A stretch of 16,423 nucleotides of DNA from CAZIOQ01 sp964540975. Lineage in GTDB: Bacteria > Patescibacteriota > Microgenomatia > UBA12405 > UBA6130. A program made the translations under genes and the position numbers. Positions 1-6,850 of the stretch are shown one piece after another. Below the pieces are notes generated by a model that saw only the letters and a list, made by a program, of their open reading frames with translations, had not been told where the DNA came from and made no database searches. Where the stretch lies: the NCBI GenBank assembly GCA_964540975.1, contig CAZIOQ010000060.1, forward strand, positions 1-16,423, in the 5' to 3' direction. Position 1 is the first letter of the stretch. Every line of letters begins with the position of its first letter.

Positions 1-1015
1 TCATTACATAGGCTGGTTTTTTCTCTTGAGGATGAAAATTAAATATTGTTTCTCCCAATTTTCTTTTAATTGGAATGATTTTTTCTGAAGCAAGATGATT
101 AACACGATGGATCACCCCGAGGGTCAGAGGTTTGCCACAGACTGGGCAAATAGTTCCTTGCTTTTTTGTTTCTTCAGGTGATTGGCTGATTCCACAATTG
201 CGATGACCGGTATAATGGTATTTTCCTTCTTCAGGATAAAATTCAATTGTTCCTTTAACTTGCCATAAAGATTGAGGATTACCTTTTAAAGCAGCGGCAA
301 GATCATCAAAAGAGAAATCTTGACCAGTGTTGGTTTTAAAAATGGTTGCTTCCCGACCAATTTTTTCCAAACTATGGGCATCAGAAAAACTGACAATAGT
401 CTTTGTTGCTAATTCCTTTATTTGCCAATTCATTGCTGGATCAGAAGAAAGACCAGTTTCTACCGCGGGAATATATTTTTGTAAATCACCAAAGCAATCA
501 GTGATTGATTCAAAACCTGAACGGGAGCCATATAAAGAGAACCAGGGAGTCCAAATATGACAAGGGATTATTAAAGCCTTCGGTTCTTCCTCTAAAACAA
601 GTTGACTAAAGTCTTTCGCTGAGAGGCCTAAAATTGGTCTGCCATCAGAGGTTAAATTAAACCCTCTTTGTAAAAATTGTTTAGTGATTTTCCCTAAACT
701 GATAAAACTGGGGAGAATCACTAAAAGATGAATTCTGTGTTGTTGACCGGCTTGAAAATACATTAAAGAAATTTCTCCCGCAATGACAAATAAATTTGAA
801 TTTTTGTCAGAATTAAGCTTAAATATCCCTTGATTAATTTCTTTTAGTTGAGCTTGGATTTCTTTTTGCCAAATAGGATGAAAAATATCAGCAACAGCTA
901 AAAGATTAATTCCCTTTTTTTTACCCCACTGGTTGATATTTTCTAAAGTCATTTGGCGGCTAACTGCTCTTGAAAATCGAGAATGAAGATGTAAATCAGC
1001 AATTAATTGTTTCAT
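1..1015 (-). CDS. endoQ: Endonuclease Q (EndoQ), PHP-like nuclease, C-terminus cut by window edge
   Basis: Translated on the minus strand from ATG at 1015-1013, the frame stays open for 338 codons to the window edge. It matches the EndoQ family, which cleaves DNA on the 5' side of deaminated bases (uracil, hypoxanthine, xanthine) and AP sites. Visible: PHP motif DLHLHSRFS (residues 7-15), GE at 80-81, the family block PCHIWTPWFSLYGSRSGF (151-168), ETGLSSDPAMNW (186-197), SDAHS (211-215), and a zinc-binding region with H271, C274, C290 and C293 (GHRNCG, CPVCGKPL) followed by GVIHRV. Family members are about 400-430 residues, so some 60-90 residues lie outside. The start abuts the stop of the exchanger gene with no spacer, so it is probably co-transcribed and translationally coupled with ligase and exchanger. 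Older annotations may call it a UvrD-like helicase or PHP protein; the signature block makes EndoQ the better name. Confidence 0.9.
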   Translation of the reverse strand, partial: MKQLIADLHLHSRFSRAVSRQMTLENINQWGKKKGINLLAVADIFHPIWQKEIQAQLKEINQGIFKLNSDKNSNLFVIAGEISLMYFQAGQQHRIHLLVILPSFISLGKITKQFLQRGFNLTSDGRPILGLSAKDFSQLVLEEEPKALIIPCHIWTPWFSLYGSRSGFESITDCFGDLQKYIPAVETGLSSDPAMNWQIKELATKTIVSFSDAHSLEKIGREATIFKTNTGQDFSFDDLAAALKGNPQSLWQVKGTIEFYPEEGKYHYTGHRNCGISQSPEETKKQGTICPVCGKPLTLGVIHRVNHLASEKIIPIKRKLGETIFNFHPQEKKPAYVM

Positions 1016-1969
1016 TTAAGGTGTTTCTAAAATTACCAGAATAACATAGGCGGCGACCAAAAAAGCCCCTTCCCATTTTTCTAAGTTCCTTTTGGTTCTG
1101 ACAAACAGATAAAAAAGCAAAAACATCAGTAAGAAATAAATCGTAATTCTAAAATATCTGGTCGGGTCAAAAAGTTTAATTGGTTGGATAAGACAGATAA
1201 GAGCGATAATTAATGATGAGTTGACGACTAAAGAGCCAAACAAATTACCCAATACTGGTTTGTGTTTTTTGCTTTTTATTCCGGTGATCCCAAAAGCCAG
1301 TTCTGGTAAAGCACTACCTATTCCTAAAATGAAAATTCCGATGATCATCATGGGAATCAAAAATTGTTTGCTAATGTTGATGCTTAATATGACAATGGCT
1401 TTACTAATGATTATAACTCCTACTAGGGAAGTCATCAGTTTTAATAATTCTTTTTTAAAACTGAAACCAGTAAAAAAATGTCTTTTGATTCTTTTTAAAA
1501 TAGTGAGCGAAGACTGGGGGGAAAAGGATTTGAAAGAGATTCCTTGCCAAATTAGATAAAGAAAAATCAAAAGCAGCGCTTCTAGCCGACTTAAAAATCC
1601 ATCACTTAAGAGAATCAAGGGAGCGGCGGCGACCAAAAAAGCATAATAAATTTCATTATTGGTAATTCTTGCCGGAATTCTTAAGTTCCCGGCGATGAGA
1701 GTCGCGCCACCAATAATCAAAGAAATGTTGGCAATGTTGCTTCCAAGAACATTGCTTAAGCCCAAAATTGGATTGCCTTTTAAAGCAGCATTAATTCCGA
1801 TAATTAATTCTGGCAAGGAGGTTCCAAAAGCGATTAAAAGATTGGCTAAAAAAAACTCATCCATCCCCCAAAGCTTCGCTATTTTTTCAAAAGAATTGGT
1901 TAACAATTTTGTTGCTGAAGCTAAGATAAAACACAAGCCAACCAGAAAAAAAATTTTTAGAAAAATCAT
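1016..1969 (-). CDS. CaCA-family Na+/Ca2+ (cation) exchanger, YrbG-like
   Basis: A 317-residue, very hydrophobic membrane protein of the calcium/cation antiporter superfamily, which exchanges Ca2+ for Na+ or H+ across the cytoplasmic membrane. The two inverted alpha-repeats are visible: repeat 1 around residues 48-88 with GTSLPEL (49-55) and GNPILGLSNVLGSNIANIS, and repeat 2 around 216-255 with GSALPEL (218-224) and GNLFGSLVVNSS. The acidic residues E54 and E223 of the PE motifs are the expected ion ligands. The basic loop between the halves (about 158-174) is short. Length is typical of bacterial YrbG-like exchangers. It is placed exactly between ligase and EndoQ with zero spacing on both sides and no obvious Shine-Dalgarno, so translation is probably coupled. 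Ion specificity cannot be told from the sequence, and a link with DNA repair is not obvious. Confidence 0.93.
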   Translation of the reverse strand: MIFLKIFFLVGLCFILASATKLLTNSFEKIAKLWGMDEFFLANLLIAFGTSLPELIIGINAALKGNPILGLSNVLGSNIANISLIIGGATLIAGNLRIPARITNNEIYYAFLVAAAPLILLSDGFLSRLEALLLIFLYLIWQGISFKSFSPQSSLTILKRIKRHFFTGFSFKKELLKLMTSLVGVIIISKAIVILSINISKQFLIPMMIIGIFILGIGSALPELAFGITGIKSKKHKPVLGNLFGSLVVNSSLIIALICLIQPIKLFDPTRYFRITIYFLLMFLLFYLFVRTKRNLEKWEGAFLVAAYVILVILETP

Positions 1970-3739
1970 TTATTTTTGCAGTTGATATAATTTTTTAATT
2001 TCTTTTAAAGTGGTTGCCTCCTGAGGATTTTTTGCTCTAAATTTTGTCAATCTGGGGAATCTGAGGGCGAACTTACAGCTATGGACTGGGGATTTAGTAA
2101 TTTCATCAGCAGCAATTTCTACCACCAAGGCGGGGTTAATCCAAATATCAGGAATTAATTCTTTAGGAACAAAATATTCTTTTGGTGGCTGATTAGTTTT
2201 AAATTGATCTGCTTTTTCTTTCAACTGACGCCATTGATCATCAGTTAAACCAGTGCCAATTTTAGCAATAGTATAAAATTGTTCTTTTTGTTCATCGTAA
2301 ATGCCAACTAGAAATGCTCCAATTCCAAATTGACTTCTCTTGCCCCGACCAAAATAATACCCCATTACTAGGCAATCTACTGTGTCTACCAATTTTTGAC
2401 TCATCCCTCTTTTGTATTTAATCCAATTGAATTTCCGCTGGCCAGCATGATAAGGACTGTTTTTTTCTTTTATAATTATCCCTTCTAAGCCTTTTTTAAT
2501 ATAAAGATTAAACAATTTATTTATCTCGGCTGTTGTTTTAGCCGGTGTCTGCTCGGTTAAAGAAATTGAATCTTTGGATTTTTGGGCAAAAATTCTTTCT
2601 AGCAGCTTTCTTCTTTGACATAAAGGCATAGCGATTAATGTTTTGCCATTATAATAAAGCAGATCAAAAATAAAAACCTTAAGGGGGATTTTTTTGAGGG
2701 CTTGCTCAATATCATATTTTCTTTTTCGCTGAGTGGTTTCTTGAAAGGGCAAAAATCGGCCAGTTTTAGGATCAAAGCCGATTGCTTCGCCGTCAAAAAT
2801 GGCAGAATTTACCGGCAGCAAAGTAGCTTTTTCAGCAATCTCAGGCAACATCAAGGTGATATTTTCCAAATTCCTAGAGAAAATTCTCACAAAGCACGAT
2901 TGACTTTTTTTAAATAGAGTTTTTTGAGTAGCCCTTTCTTCCTTTCTTTTTTTATCAAGATGGATTTGAACCCTAAAACCATCATATTTTGGTTCTATCA
3001 AAGCTAAACCAGCCATTCTCACTACCAAAATTTTTTCCAGATCGGTTTCCCTTTCCGTGAGAGCAGGCATTATTGGAATACCGACTTGGGCTTGAAGTTT
3101 TTTTATCCCCTTTATTCCCTTTTGTTTGACAATTTTTGCCACTGCCCCAACATCAGCAGAAACATTAAAAGCAGTCTGAAATATGGGCCGGAGGGATTTA
3201 TCACCTTTTATCATCCAAGATAAGGCATCCAAAATAGTTATTTCTGAGAAGCCCAATCTTACTTTTCCTAAGGGGATTCTAATTAGATAACGTGCCGTTT
3301 GAGGAGATACCCTGCTAATCAACTGGGCCATTTTATTAATTTTTCTTTCTTGACTTCCTTCTCCTTCGTCTTGAGCAATTGCCAATAAAACATTATAAAC
3401 TTCTTCAACTGACAAATCTTTAATTTTCAAGTGAGTTTTGACTAAACCCAGTGTCTGAACAACTTCGCCTAAATCACCACTTTTTTTAAACTCTTGTTTT
3501 ATCTTGTTTTCAGGCAAATTAAAGGCCTTAGCGATCACCCTTAACATCAATTTTTCTGCCATATTAAATTCAATACCTCGATATTTTGGGGCTAATTCTC
3601 CTAAGGATAAATAGCAAATTTTGTCAATTTCTGTGCTTTTGGCTGTTTTAAGAAGTTCAGCCAATAAGATGGTCATTTGGTTTCTTGAGCTAGTCTTCTC
3701 AATTTTGGTTAGGTAATCAACAAATTGATTTAATTTCAT
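1970..3739 (-). CDS. lig: ATP-dependent DNA ligase, archaeal/eukaryotic LigI type
   Basis: A 589-residue DNA ligase that seals 3'-OH/5'-phosphate nicks using ATP. The N-terminal DNA-binding domain covers about 1-200. The nucleotidyltransferase core has motif I EPKYDGFR with catalytic lysine K251, motif Ia FSRN (287-290), motif III FDGEA (315-319), motif IV EGIIIKE (419-425) and motif V NWIKYKRG (438-445). The OB-fold follows, ending with motif VI-like RFPRL (560-564). Length matches archaeal ligases (about 560-600). One oddity is a Lys/Arg-rich insertion at about 262-282 between motifs I and Ia, where archaeal enzymes have only a short turn. ATG at 3739 is chosen because it begins the conserved N-terminal domain and lies 46 bases downstream of a perfect TATAAT. 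It heads a ligase-exchanger-EndoQ operon. As CPR bacteria normally rely on NAD-dependent LigA for replication, this is probably an accessory repair ligase (inference). Confidence 0.97.
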   Translation of the reverse strand: MKLNQFVDYLTKIEKTSSRNQMTILLAELLKTAKSTEIDKICYLSLGELAPKYRGIEFNMAEKLMLRVIAKAFNLPENKIKQEFKKSGDLGEVVQTLGLVKTHLKIKDLSVEEVYNVLLAIAQDEGEGSQERKINKMAQLISRVSPQTARYLIRIPLGKVRLGFSEITILDALSWMIKGDKSLRPIFQTAFNVSADVGAVAKIVKQKGIKGIKKLQAQVGIPIMPALTERETDLEKILVVRMAGLALIEPKYDGFRVQIHLDKKRKEERATQKTLFKKSQSCFVRIFSRNLENITLMLPEIAEKATLLPVNSAIFDGEAIGFDPKTGRFLPFQETTQRKRKYDIEQALKKIPLKVFIFDLLYYNGKTLIAMPLCQRRKLLERIFAQKSKDSISLTEQTPAKTTAEINKLFNLYIKKGLEGIIIKEKNSPYHAGQRKFNWIKYKRGMSQKLVDTVDCLVMGYYFGRGKRSQFGIGAFLVGIYDEQKEQFYTIAKIGTGLTDDQWRQLKEKADQFKTNQPPKEYFVPKELIPDIWINPALVVEIAADEITKSPVHSCKFALRFPRLTKFRAKNPQEATTLKEIKKLYQLQK

Positions 3740-3784
3740 GCCGTTTTTTTAAATCCTTAAAAGCCCAGATGGTCTTTTAGAAAG

Positions 3785-3814
3785 ATTATAGTCCAAAAAT
3801 CAACTTGATTGCAA
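3785..3814 (-). promoter_or_regulatory. Promoter of the ligase-exchanger-EndoQ operon
   Basis: On the minus strand TTGCAA (3814-3809, four of six matches to TTGACA) is followed after 18 bases by a perfect TATAAT (3790-3785). The predicted start near 3778 gives a leader of about 38 bases before the ligase ATG. The promoter sits in the 81-base gap after the prenyltransferase stop. Confidence 0.55.
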
Positions 3815-3843
3815 AAAAGATTATCTACCAAATCTCCTTTGGT
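3811..3843 (-). terminator. Weak intrinsic terminator candidate at the end of the uppS-like gene
   Basis: On the minus strand a 6-bp stem ACCAAA/TTTGGT with a 5-base loop (3843-3827) overlaps the last codons of the prenyltransferase gene. A run of six T follows at 3817-3812, about nine bases after the stem. The stem is short and the T run is displaced, so it would be leaky at best. Confidence 0.25.
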
Positions 3844-4663
3844 AAGTTAAAAATTCTTTGATGGTAGAGAGAAGTTTTTTGGGTGTTAGTTCGGGAAATA
3901 GATCAGGGATAAATTGCCAACAAGAATAAGCTGTTTGTAAAGGCATAAAGCCACTGGTATGAGGCAATTCACCTTTCTGCGTTCCAGTCCTGATAACTAA
4001 ATCAGGCAGAGGTTGATTGGCAGTATCTAGATAGTCAAAAATTAGGGAATGATTTTCTAAAATCTTTGTTATTCTTAATTTTCCTTCAGCGATTAGCTGA
4101 TTGAGCTTAGCCATTGTTCGGACTATCTCGTCCAACCCGCCATAATCCATTGCTAGATTAAGTTGATGTCTATTAAATTTATTAGTTTCTTTTTCTAAAT
4201 TTTTAAGTTCTCTCAAAATCTTTGCTGGCAATCTATCTTTTCTGCCCAAATGGGTAAAATGAACTTTATTTTCTAAAATTTCTTTTCTTAGTTGTGAGTC
4301 TTTTAAGAAGCGGGTGGCTAAATTCATAATATATTTAACTTGTTGTTTTTCCCGCTGCCAGTTTTCTGTTGACCAGATCCAAAAACTTAAGGCATAAAGT
4401 CCCCATTTTCGGCAAGCCTTAGCGATGCCTCTAATTGTTTCTATTCCGGCTCGGTGGCCAAAATAAGGATGCAAATTTCTCTTGTTCGCTGCTCGGCGGT
4501 TACCATCGCAAATAATAGCAAGATGTTTTAATTTTTCTGGCGAGATTTTGAATTCACCAATCTCTTGCCAGTTTTTTTTAATTTCCTTAACCCACTCTTT
4601 TAGCCCCTGCTTTTCGGATAAAGATGGCAATTTTTCTTTGGCTAAAAATTGGTTAGAATTCAT
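3821..4663 (-). CDS. uppS: Divergent cis-prenyltransferase (isoprenyl transferase, UppS-like)
   Basis: A 280-residue member of the UppS/cis-prenyltransferase family, which condenses isopentenyl diphosphate with allylic diphosphates to make the undecaprenyl (or similar) lipid carrier for cell-wall synthesis. Visible: HLAIICDGNRRAAN (47-60) with the catalytic-type D53, FGHRAG (68-73), STENW (98-102) and DYGGLDEI (173-180). PDLVIRTG (220-227) covers the pyrophosphate-binding Arg, and RRFG (276-279) is a C-terminal dimer motif. Oddities: an N-terminal extension of about 45 residues rich in Lys and Glu; DGNRRAA in place of DGNGRWA; and, by hand alignment to the E. coli enzyme, a segment after RTG (228-246) about four residues longer, in which the Arg of RTGGEHR is not kept and the acidic residue after AY is replaced (AYSCW). 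It may therefore have altered product length or partner use. Family is clear, exact product is not. Confidence 0.85.
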   Translation of the reverse strand: MNSNQFLAKEKLPSLSEKQGLKEWVKEIKKNWQEIGEFKISPEKLKHLAIICDGNRRAANKRNLHPYFGHRAGIETIRGIAKACRKWGLYALSFWIWSTENWQREKQQVKYIMNLATRFLKDSQLRKEILENKVHFTHLGRKDRLPAKILRELKNLEKETNKFNRHQLNLAMDYGGLDEIVRTMAKLNQLIAEGKLRITKILENHSLIFDYLDTANQPLPDLVIRTGTQKGELPHTSGFMPLQTAYSCWQFIPDLFPELTPKKLLSTIKEFLTYQRRFGR

Positions 4664-4966
4664 TTCTCTTCCCAGTACCCAACAATCTTGCTGGTTACCC
4701 CAAACATAACAATTTTAACTTAAAAAATCAAATTTTTTACAAAATAGATCTCATCACACAATTATAGGATTAAACATTATCTGAGTTCTAATCTGCTTAT
4801 TTAAAAAGAGTCAGATTGAAAGTTATGCCTAAAAGGATATTTTATGGGAATGAAACCTCTTTGCCCTTGGAAGGGCATAAGTTTCGCCGGCACAAAATAA
4901 AACTTTGAAAAAAGTCGACTCCAGTCCAAAGTCCAAAAGGAGGGTGGTCTAAGCTTAAAGGAAGAC
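4664..4966. other. 303-base gap without a recognised gene, with inverted repeats
   Basis: This gap lies between the Fic stop and the prenyltransferase start, both read leftward. It holds AATCTG/CAGATT arms (4790-4795 and 4812-4817) and a nested hairpin with GAAAC/GTTTC outer arms (4852-4856, 4881-4885) and GCCCT/AGGGC inner arms (4863-4867, 4872-4876). A weak stem GACT/AGTC with a T run on the minus strand lies at about 4934-4908 and could end the fic transcript. A 27-codon plus-strand ORF (4825-4908, start of product MPKRIFYGNE) overlaps the nested hairpin and has no known match to me. No tRNA-like fold or recognised riboswitch was seen. Confidence 0.5.
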
Positions 4967-6103
4967 TTATTGACTTAAAGTGTAATAAGCGCCTTTGGTA
5001 GAACCTCTTTTTTCAATAATTTTCTGGTCGATAAGTTTTTTTAGATCGCGCCAGATTGTATCCTCGGAAATCATTGGAAAAAGTTCCTTAGCATCAGTAA
5101 TCCGCAATCCACCAAATTCACGGATGTATTCGATTAATTTTACCTGGCGTTCTGTTAATGGAATTTGTTTACCGCCTAGTTTTTGCTTAAGCTTGATATC
5201 TGAAGAGAGGTTTTCTACTTTTTCTTTGATTCGGCTAAGTTCAATATTTAAAGCCCGGCTAAAGAATTCAACCCATTCAGTTAGATCTTTTTCATTGAGG
5301 TTGCCTTTTTGAGAAGAGATTTTTTGGAGAGTGCCGTAATAATCAGCTGCATTGCGGTCAAAATATTCTTCGAGAGCAAACAAACCTTTTATATTATAAC
5401 CTTCAACCATTAAGATCAAAGTTGCCATTGCTCTTGCTGTTCGGCCATTACCTTCAACAAAAGGGTGAATTGCCACCAGAATATAATGAGTTATGGCAGA
5501 GCGGATGATTGGGTGAATTTGCCGGCCCTCTTGGCTATTTAACCATTCTAAAAAATTTTTCACCAAGATAGGGACTTCAACCGAAACCGGTGGTTTGAAA
5601 ACCACCCTGCCATCTTGAGTATTGGTTAAAACTACTTGAACATTACGATATTTGCCTGCTTGGTGGGGGTCAATCACTTTTTCCACCACTAATTCATGGA
5701 TTCTTTTTAAAATCTCTTCGCTATAAAGAAAAGGACTTTTTTGATCTAAAGCTAATTTTTCTTTGGGAGTAATTTTTTCTCCTGGCAAAGGAAGATTTTC
5801 TTGATATCGGGCTAAAAGTTCTTCTAAATAATTCATTACATTGCGGTAATTAATTACTTCTTGAACATCGCGTTCTTGAGCAGCAACTTTTTCTCCTTCG
5901 ATGACTTTTGCTACTTGTTGATACGAAAGATCGTTGCCTTCTAGTTTGGTTGCATAATGGATCACCCTGATAATGGCTTCTTGTTTAAATTGCTTTTCAA
6001 AAGCCGGGACTAAAGGAGCGCTAATGATAATTGCTTTAGCAGCCTCGATTTGGGCAATATTATTAAGGATTTGGGTAGTAATAGTGAATTTTGGCTGATA
6101 CAT
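4967..6103 (-). CDS. Fic-domain AMP-transferase-like protein with C-terminal winged helix
   Basis: A 378-residue Fic family protein. Fic domains usually transfer AMP from ATP onto a Ser, Thr or Tyr of a target protein. The catalytic motif HPFVEGNGRTAR is complete at 213-224 (H213, E217, N219, R221, R224). Near the N-terminus ATKLEGN (51-57) resembles the autoinhibitory helix motif (S/T)xxxE(G/N), although the position four before E55 is Ala and Thr is at 52. KYRNVQVVLT (151-160) is the usual flap-region block. Residues about 316-376 form a winged helix (LTERQVKLIEYI, then RITDAKELFPMISEDTIWRDLKKL), as in the common Fic proteins that bind DNA or regulate themselves. It lies 22 bases downstream of the delta'-like gene and is likely co-transcribed. 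No antitoxin gene flanks it, so a chromosomal housekeeping or regulatory Fic is more likely than a toxin. The target is unknown. Confidence 0.93.
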   Translation of the reverse strand: MYQPKFTITTQILNNIAQIEAAKAIIISAPLVPAFEKQFKQEAIIRVIHYATKLEGNDLSYQQVAKVIEGEKVAAQERDVQEVINYRNVMNYLEELLARYQENLPLPGEKITPKEKLALDQKSPFLYSEEILKRIHELVVEKVIDPHQAGKYRNVQVVLTNTQDGRVVFKPPVSVEVPILVKNFLEWLNSQEGRQIHPIIRSAITHYILVAIHPFVEGNGRTARAMATLILMVEGYNIKGLFALEEYFDRNAADYYGTLQKISSQKGNLNEKDLTEWVEFFSRALNIELSRIKEKVENLSSDIKLKQKLGGKQIPLTERQVKLIEYIREFGGLRITDAKELFPMISEDTIWRDLKKLIDQKIIEKRGSTKGAYYTLSQ

Positions 6104-6125
6104 TTTTAAAATTATTTAAACAATT

Positions 6126-6770
6126 CTACAAATTAATTGCTAACCAATCAAATACTTGTTCAGGGGCCAGGTTGGCGTGAAGCATTTTTTGACCAGTGAG
6201 AAGTTTTAAAATCGCTTGGCTAATTTTTGTCAATTCTCTCTGGGGAGACCGAAGAAGGAGTTTTTGGCCTTCCACAATTAACTCTTCAATTACTTTTTCT
6301 GGATTTTCTGATTCTTGATGAAGCTGATCTAAAAATTTTAGTCTTTGTTCTAAAGATAAATTTAGCAGCCGTTGAAGAAGAATTTTGGTTGGTTCTTTTT
6401 TACCCTCTTTCCCTTTTAAAAGATGACAGCGAGAAATTATCGTTGGCAAGAGAGACTGGAGAGTCTTTGTTTTAACAATAATTATCTTGTTTTCTCCTGG
6501 TTCTTCCAGAGTTTTTAATAAAGCATTTTGAGCTTCTATAGTTAATTTTTCTCCTTGATTGATGACCACCACCTTATTGACAGCTTGCCAATTTTTAATC
6601 TTAAGAAATCTTTTGATTTGTCGGATTTGATCAATGCCGATGCTAGTTCCTCCTTCAATTAAGAGTAAATCTGGGTTAGGTGTTGGCCAGTTGGGGAAAA
6701 TTCTTTTAAGAATTTGGTCCAGGCTTTTAGGATAATTTTCGAGAATAATGTACGACCCTGGTTGAATCAT
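6126..6770 (-). CDS. holB: DNA polymerase III delta'-like clamp-loader subunit, short form
   Basis: A 214-residue protein related to the delta'/gamma-tau AAA+ subunits that load the sliding clamp. Seen: PDLLLIEGG and IGIDQIRQI (33-53), a degenerate Walker B region VVVINQGEKL (67-76, where the acidic pair is replaced by N-Q), the hallmark EAQNALLKTLEEPGE (79-93), then LLPTIISRC (107-115) with the SRC arginine finger, and a helical tail ending FDWLAINL. It is about 100 residues shorter than usual delta' and starts with a compressed N-terminus lacking both Walker A and the zinc module. It therefore cannot bind ATP in the usual way but could still serve as a stator that offers an arginine finger. 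The start ATG at 6770 is the only reasonable one. It heads a leftward unit with fic and lies head to head with pilB across 80 bases. Confidence 0.8.
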   Translation of the reverse strand: MIQPGSYIILENYPKSLDQILKRIFPNWPTPNPDLLLIEGGTSIGIDQIRQIKRFLKIKNWQAVNKVVVINQGEKLTIEAQNALLKTLEEPGENKIIIVKTKTLQSLLPTIISRCHLLKGKEGKKEPTKILLQRLLNLSLEQRLKFLDQLHQESENPEKVIEELIVEGQKLLLRSPQRELTKISQAILKLLTGQKMLHANLAPEQVFDWLAINL

Positions 6771-6810
6771 TTTAATTTATCTTCAAGTTTATAATCACTT
6801 CTTTTATTTA

Positions 6811-6839
6811 TTGACATTTTACTATATTCAACTTAAGAT
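6811..6839 (+). promoter_or_regulatory. Promoter of the type IV pilus operon
   Basis: A perfect -35 box TTGACA (6811-6816) is followed after 17 bases by TAAGAT (6834-6839, four of six). The start would fall near 6846, only about five bases before the pilB ATG, so the message could be nearly leaderless; no Shine-Dalgarno precedes pilB. An alternative -10, TATATT at 6823-6828, would give a leader of about 16 bases but has no good -35. On the other strand this 80-base divergent gap must also carry the promoter of the delta'-like gene, where TATAAA at about 6793-6788 is the best -10. Confidence 0.6.
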
Positions 6840-6850
6840 GTTAATTAAAG

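Noticed and set aside
327..2917. Plus-strand open frames of 71 to 112 codons within 327-2917
   Set aside because: They lie antisense to EndoQ, the exchanger and the ligase, whose conserved motifs are clear; their products show no recognisable family features.
4852..4885. Nested hairpin as an intrinsic terminator of fic
   Set aside because: No T run follows on either strand.
4967..6103. Fic toxin with partner antitoxin
   Set aside because: No small antitoxin-like gene adjoins it, and the protein carries its own N-terminal helix resembling an inhibitory motif.
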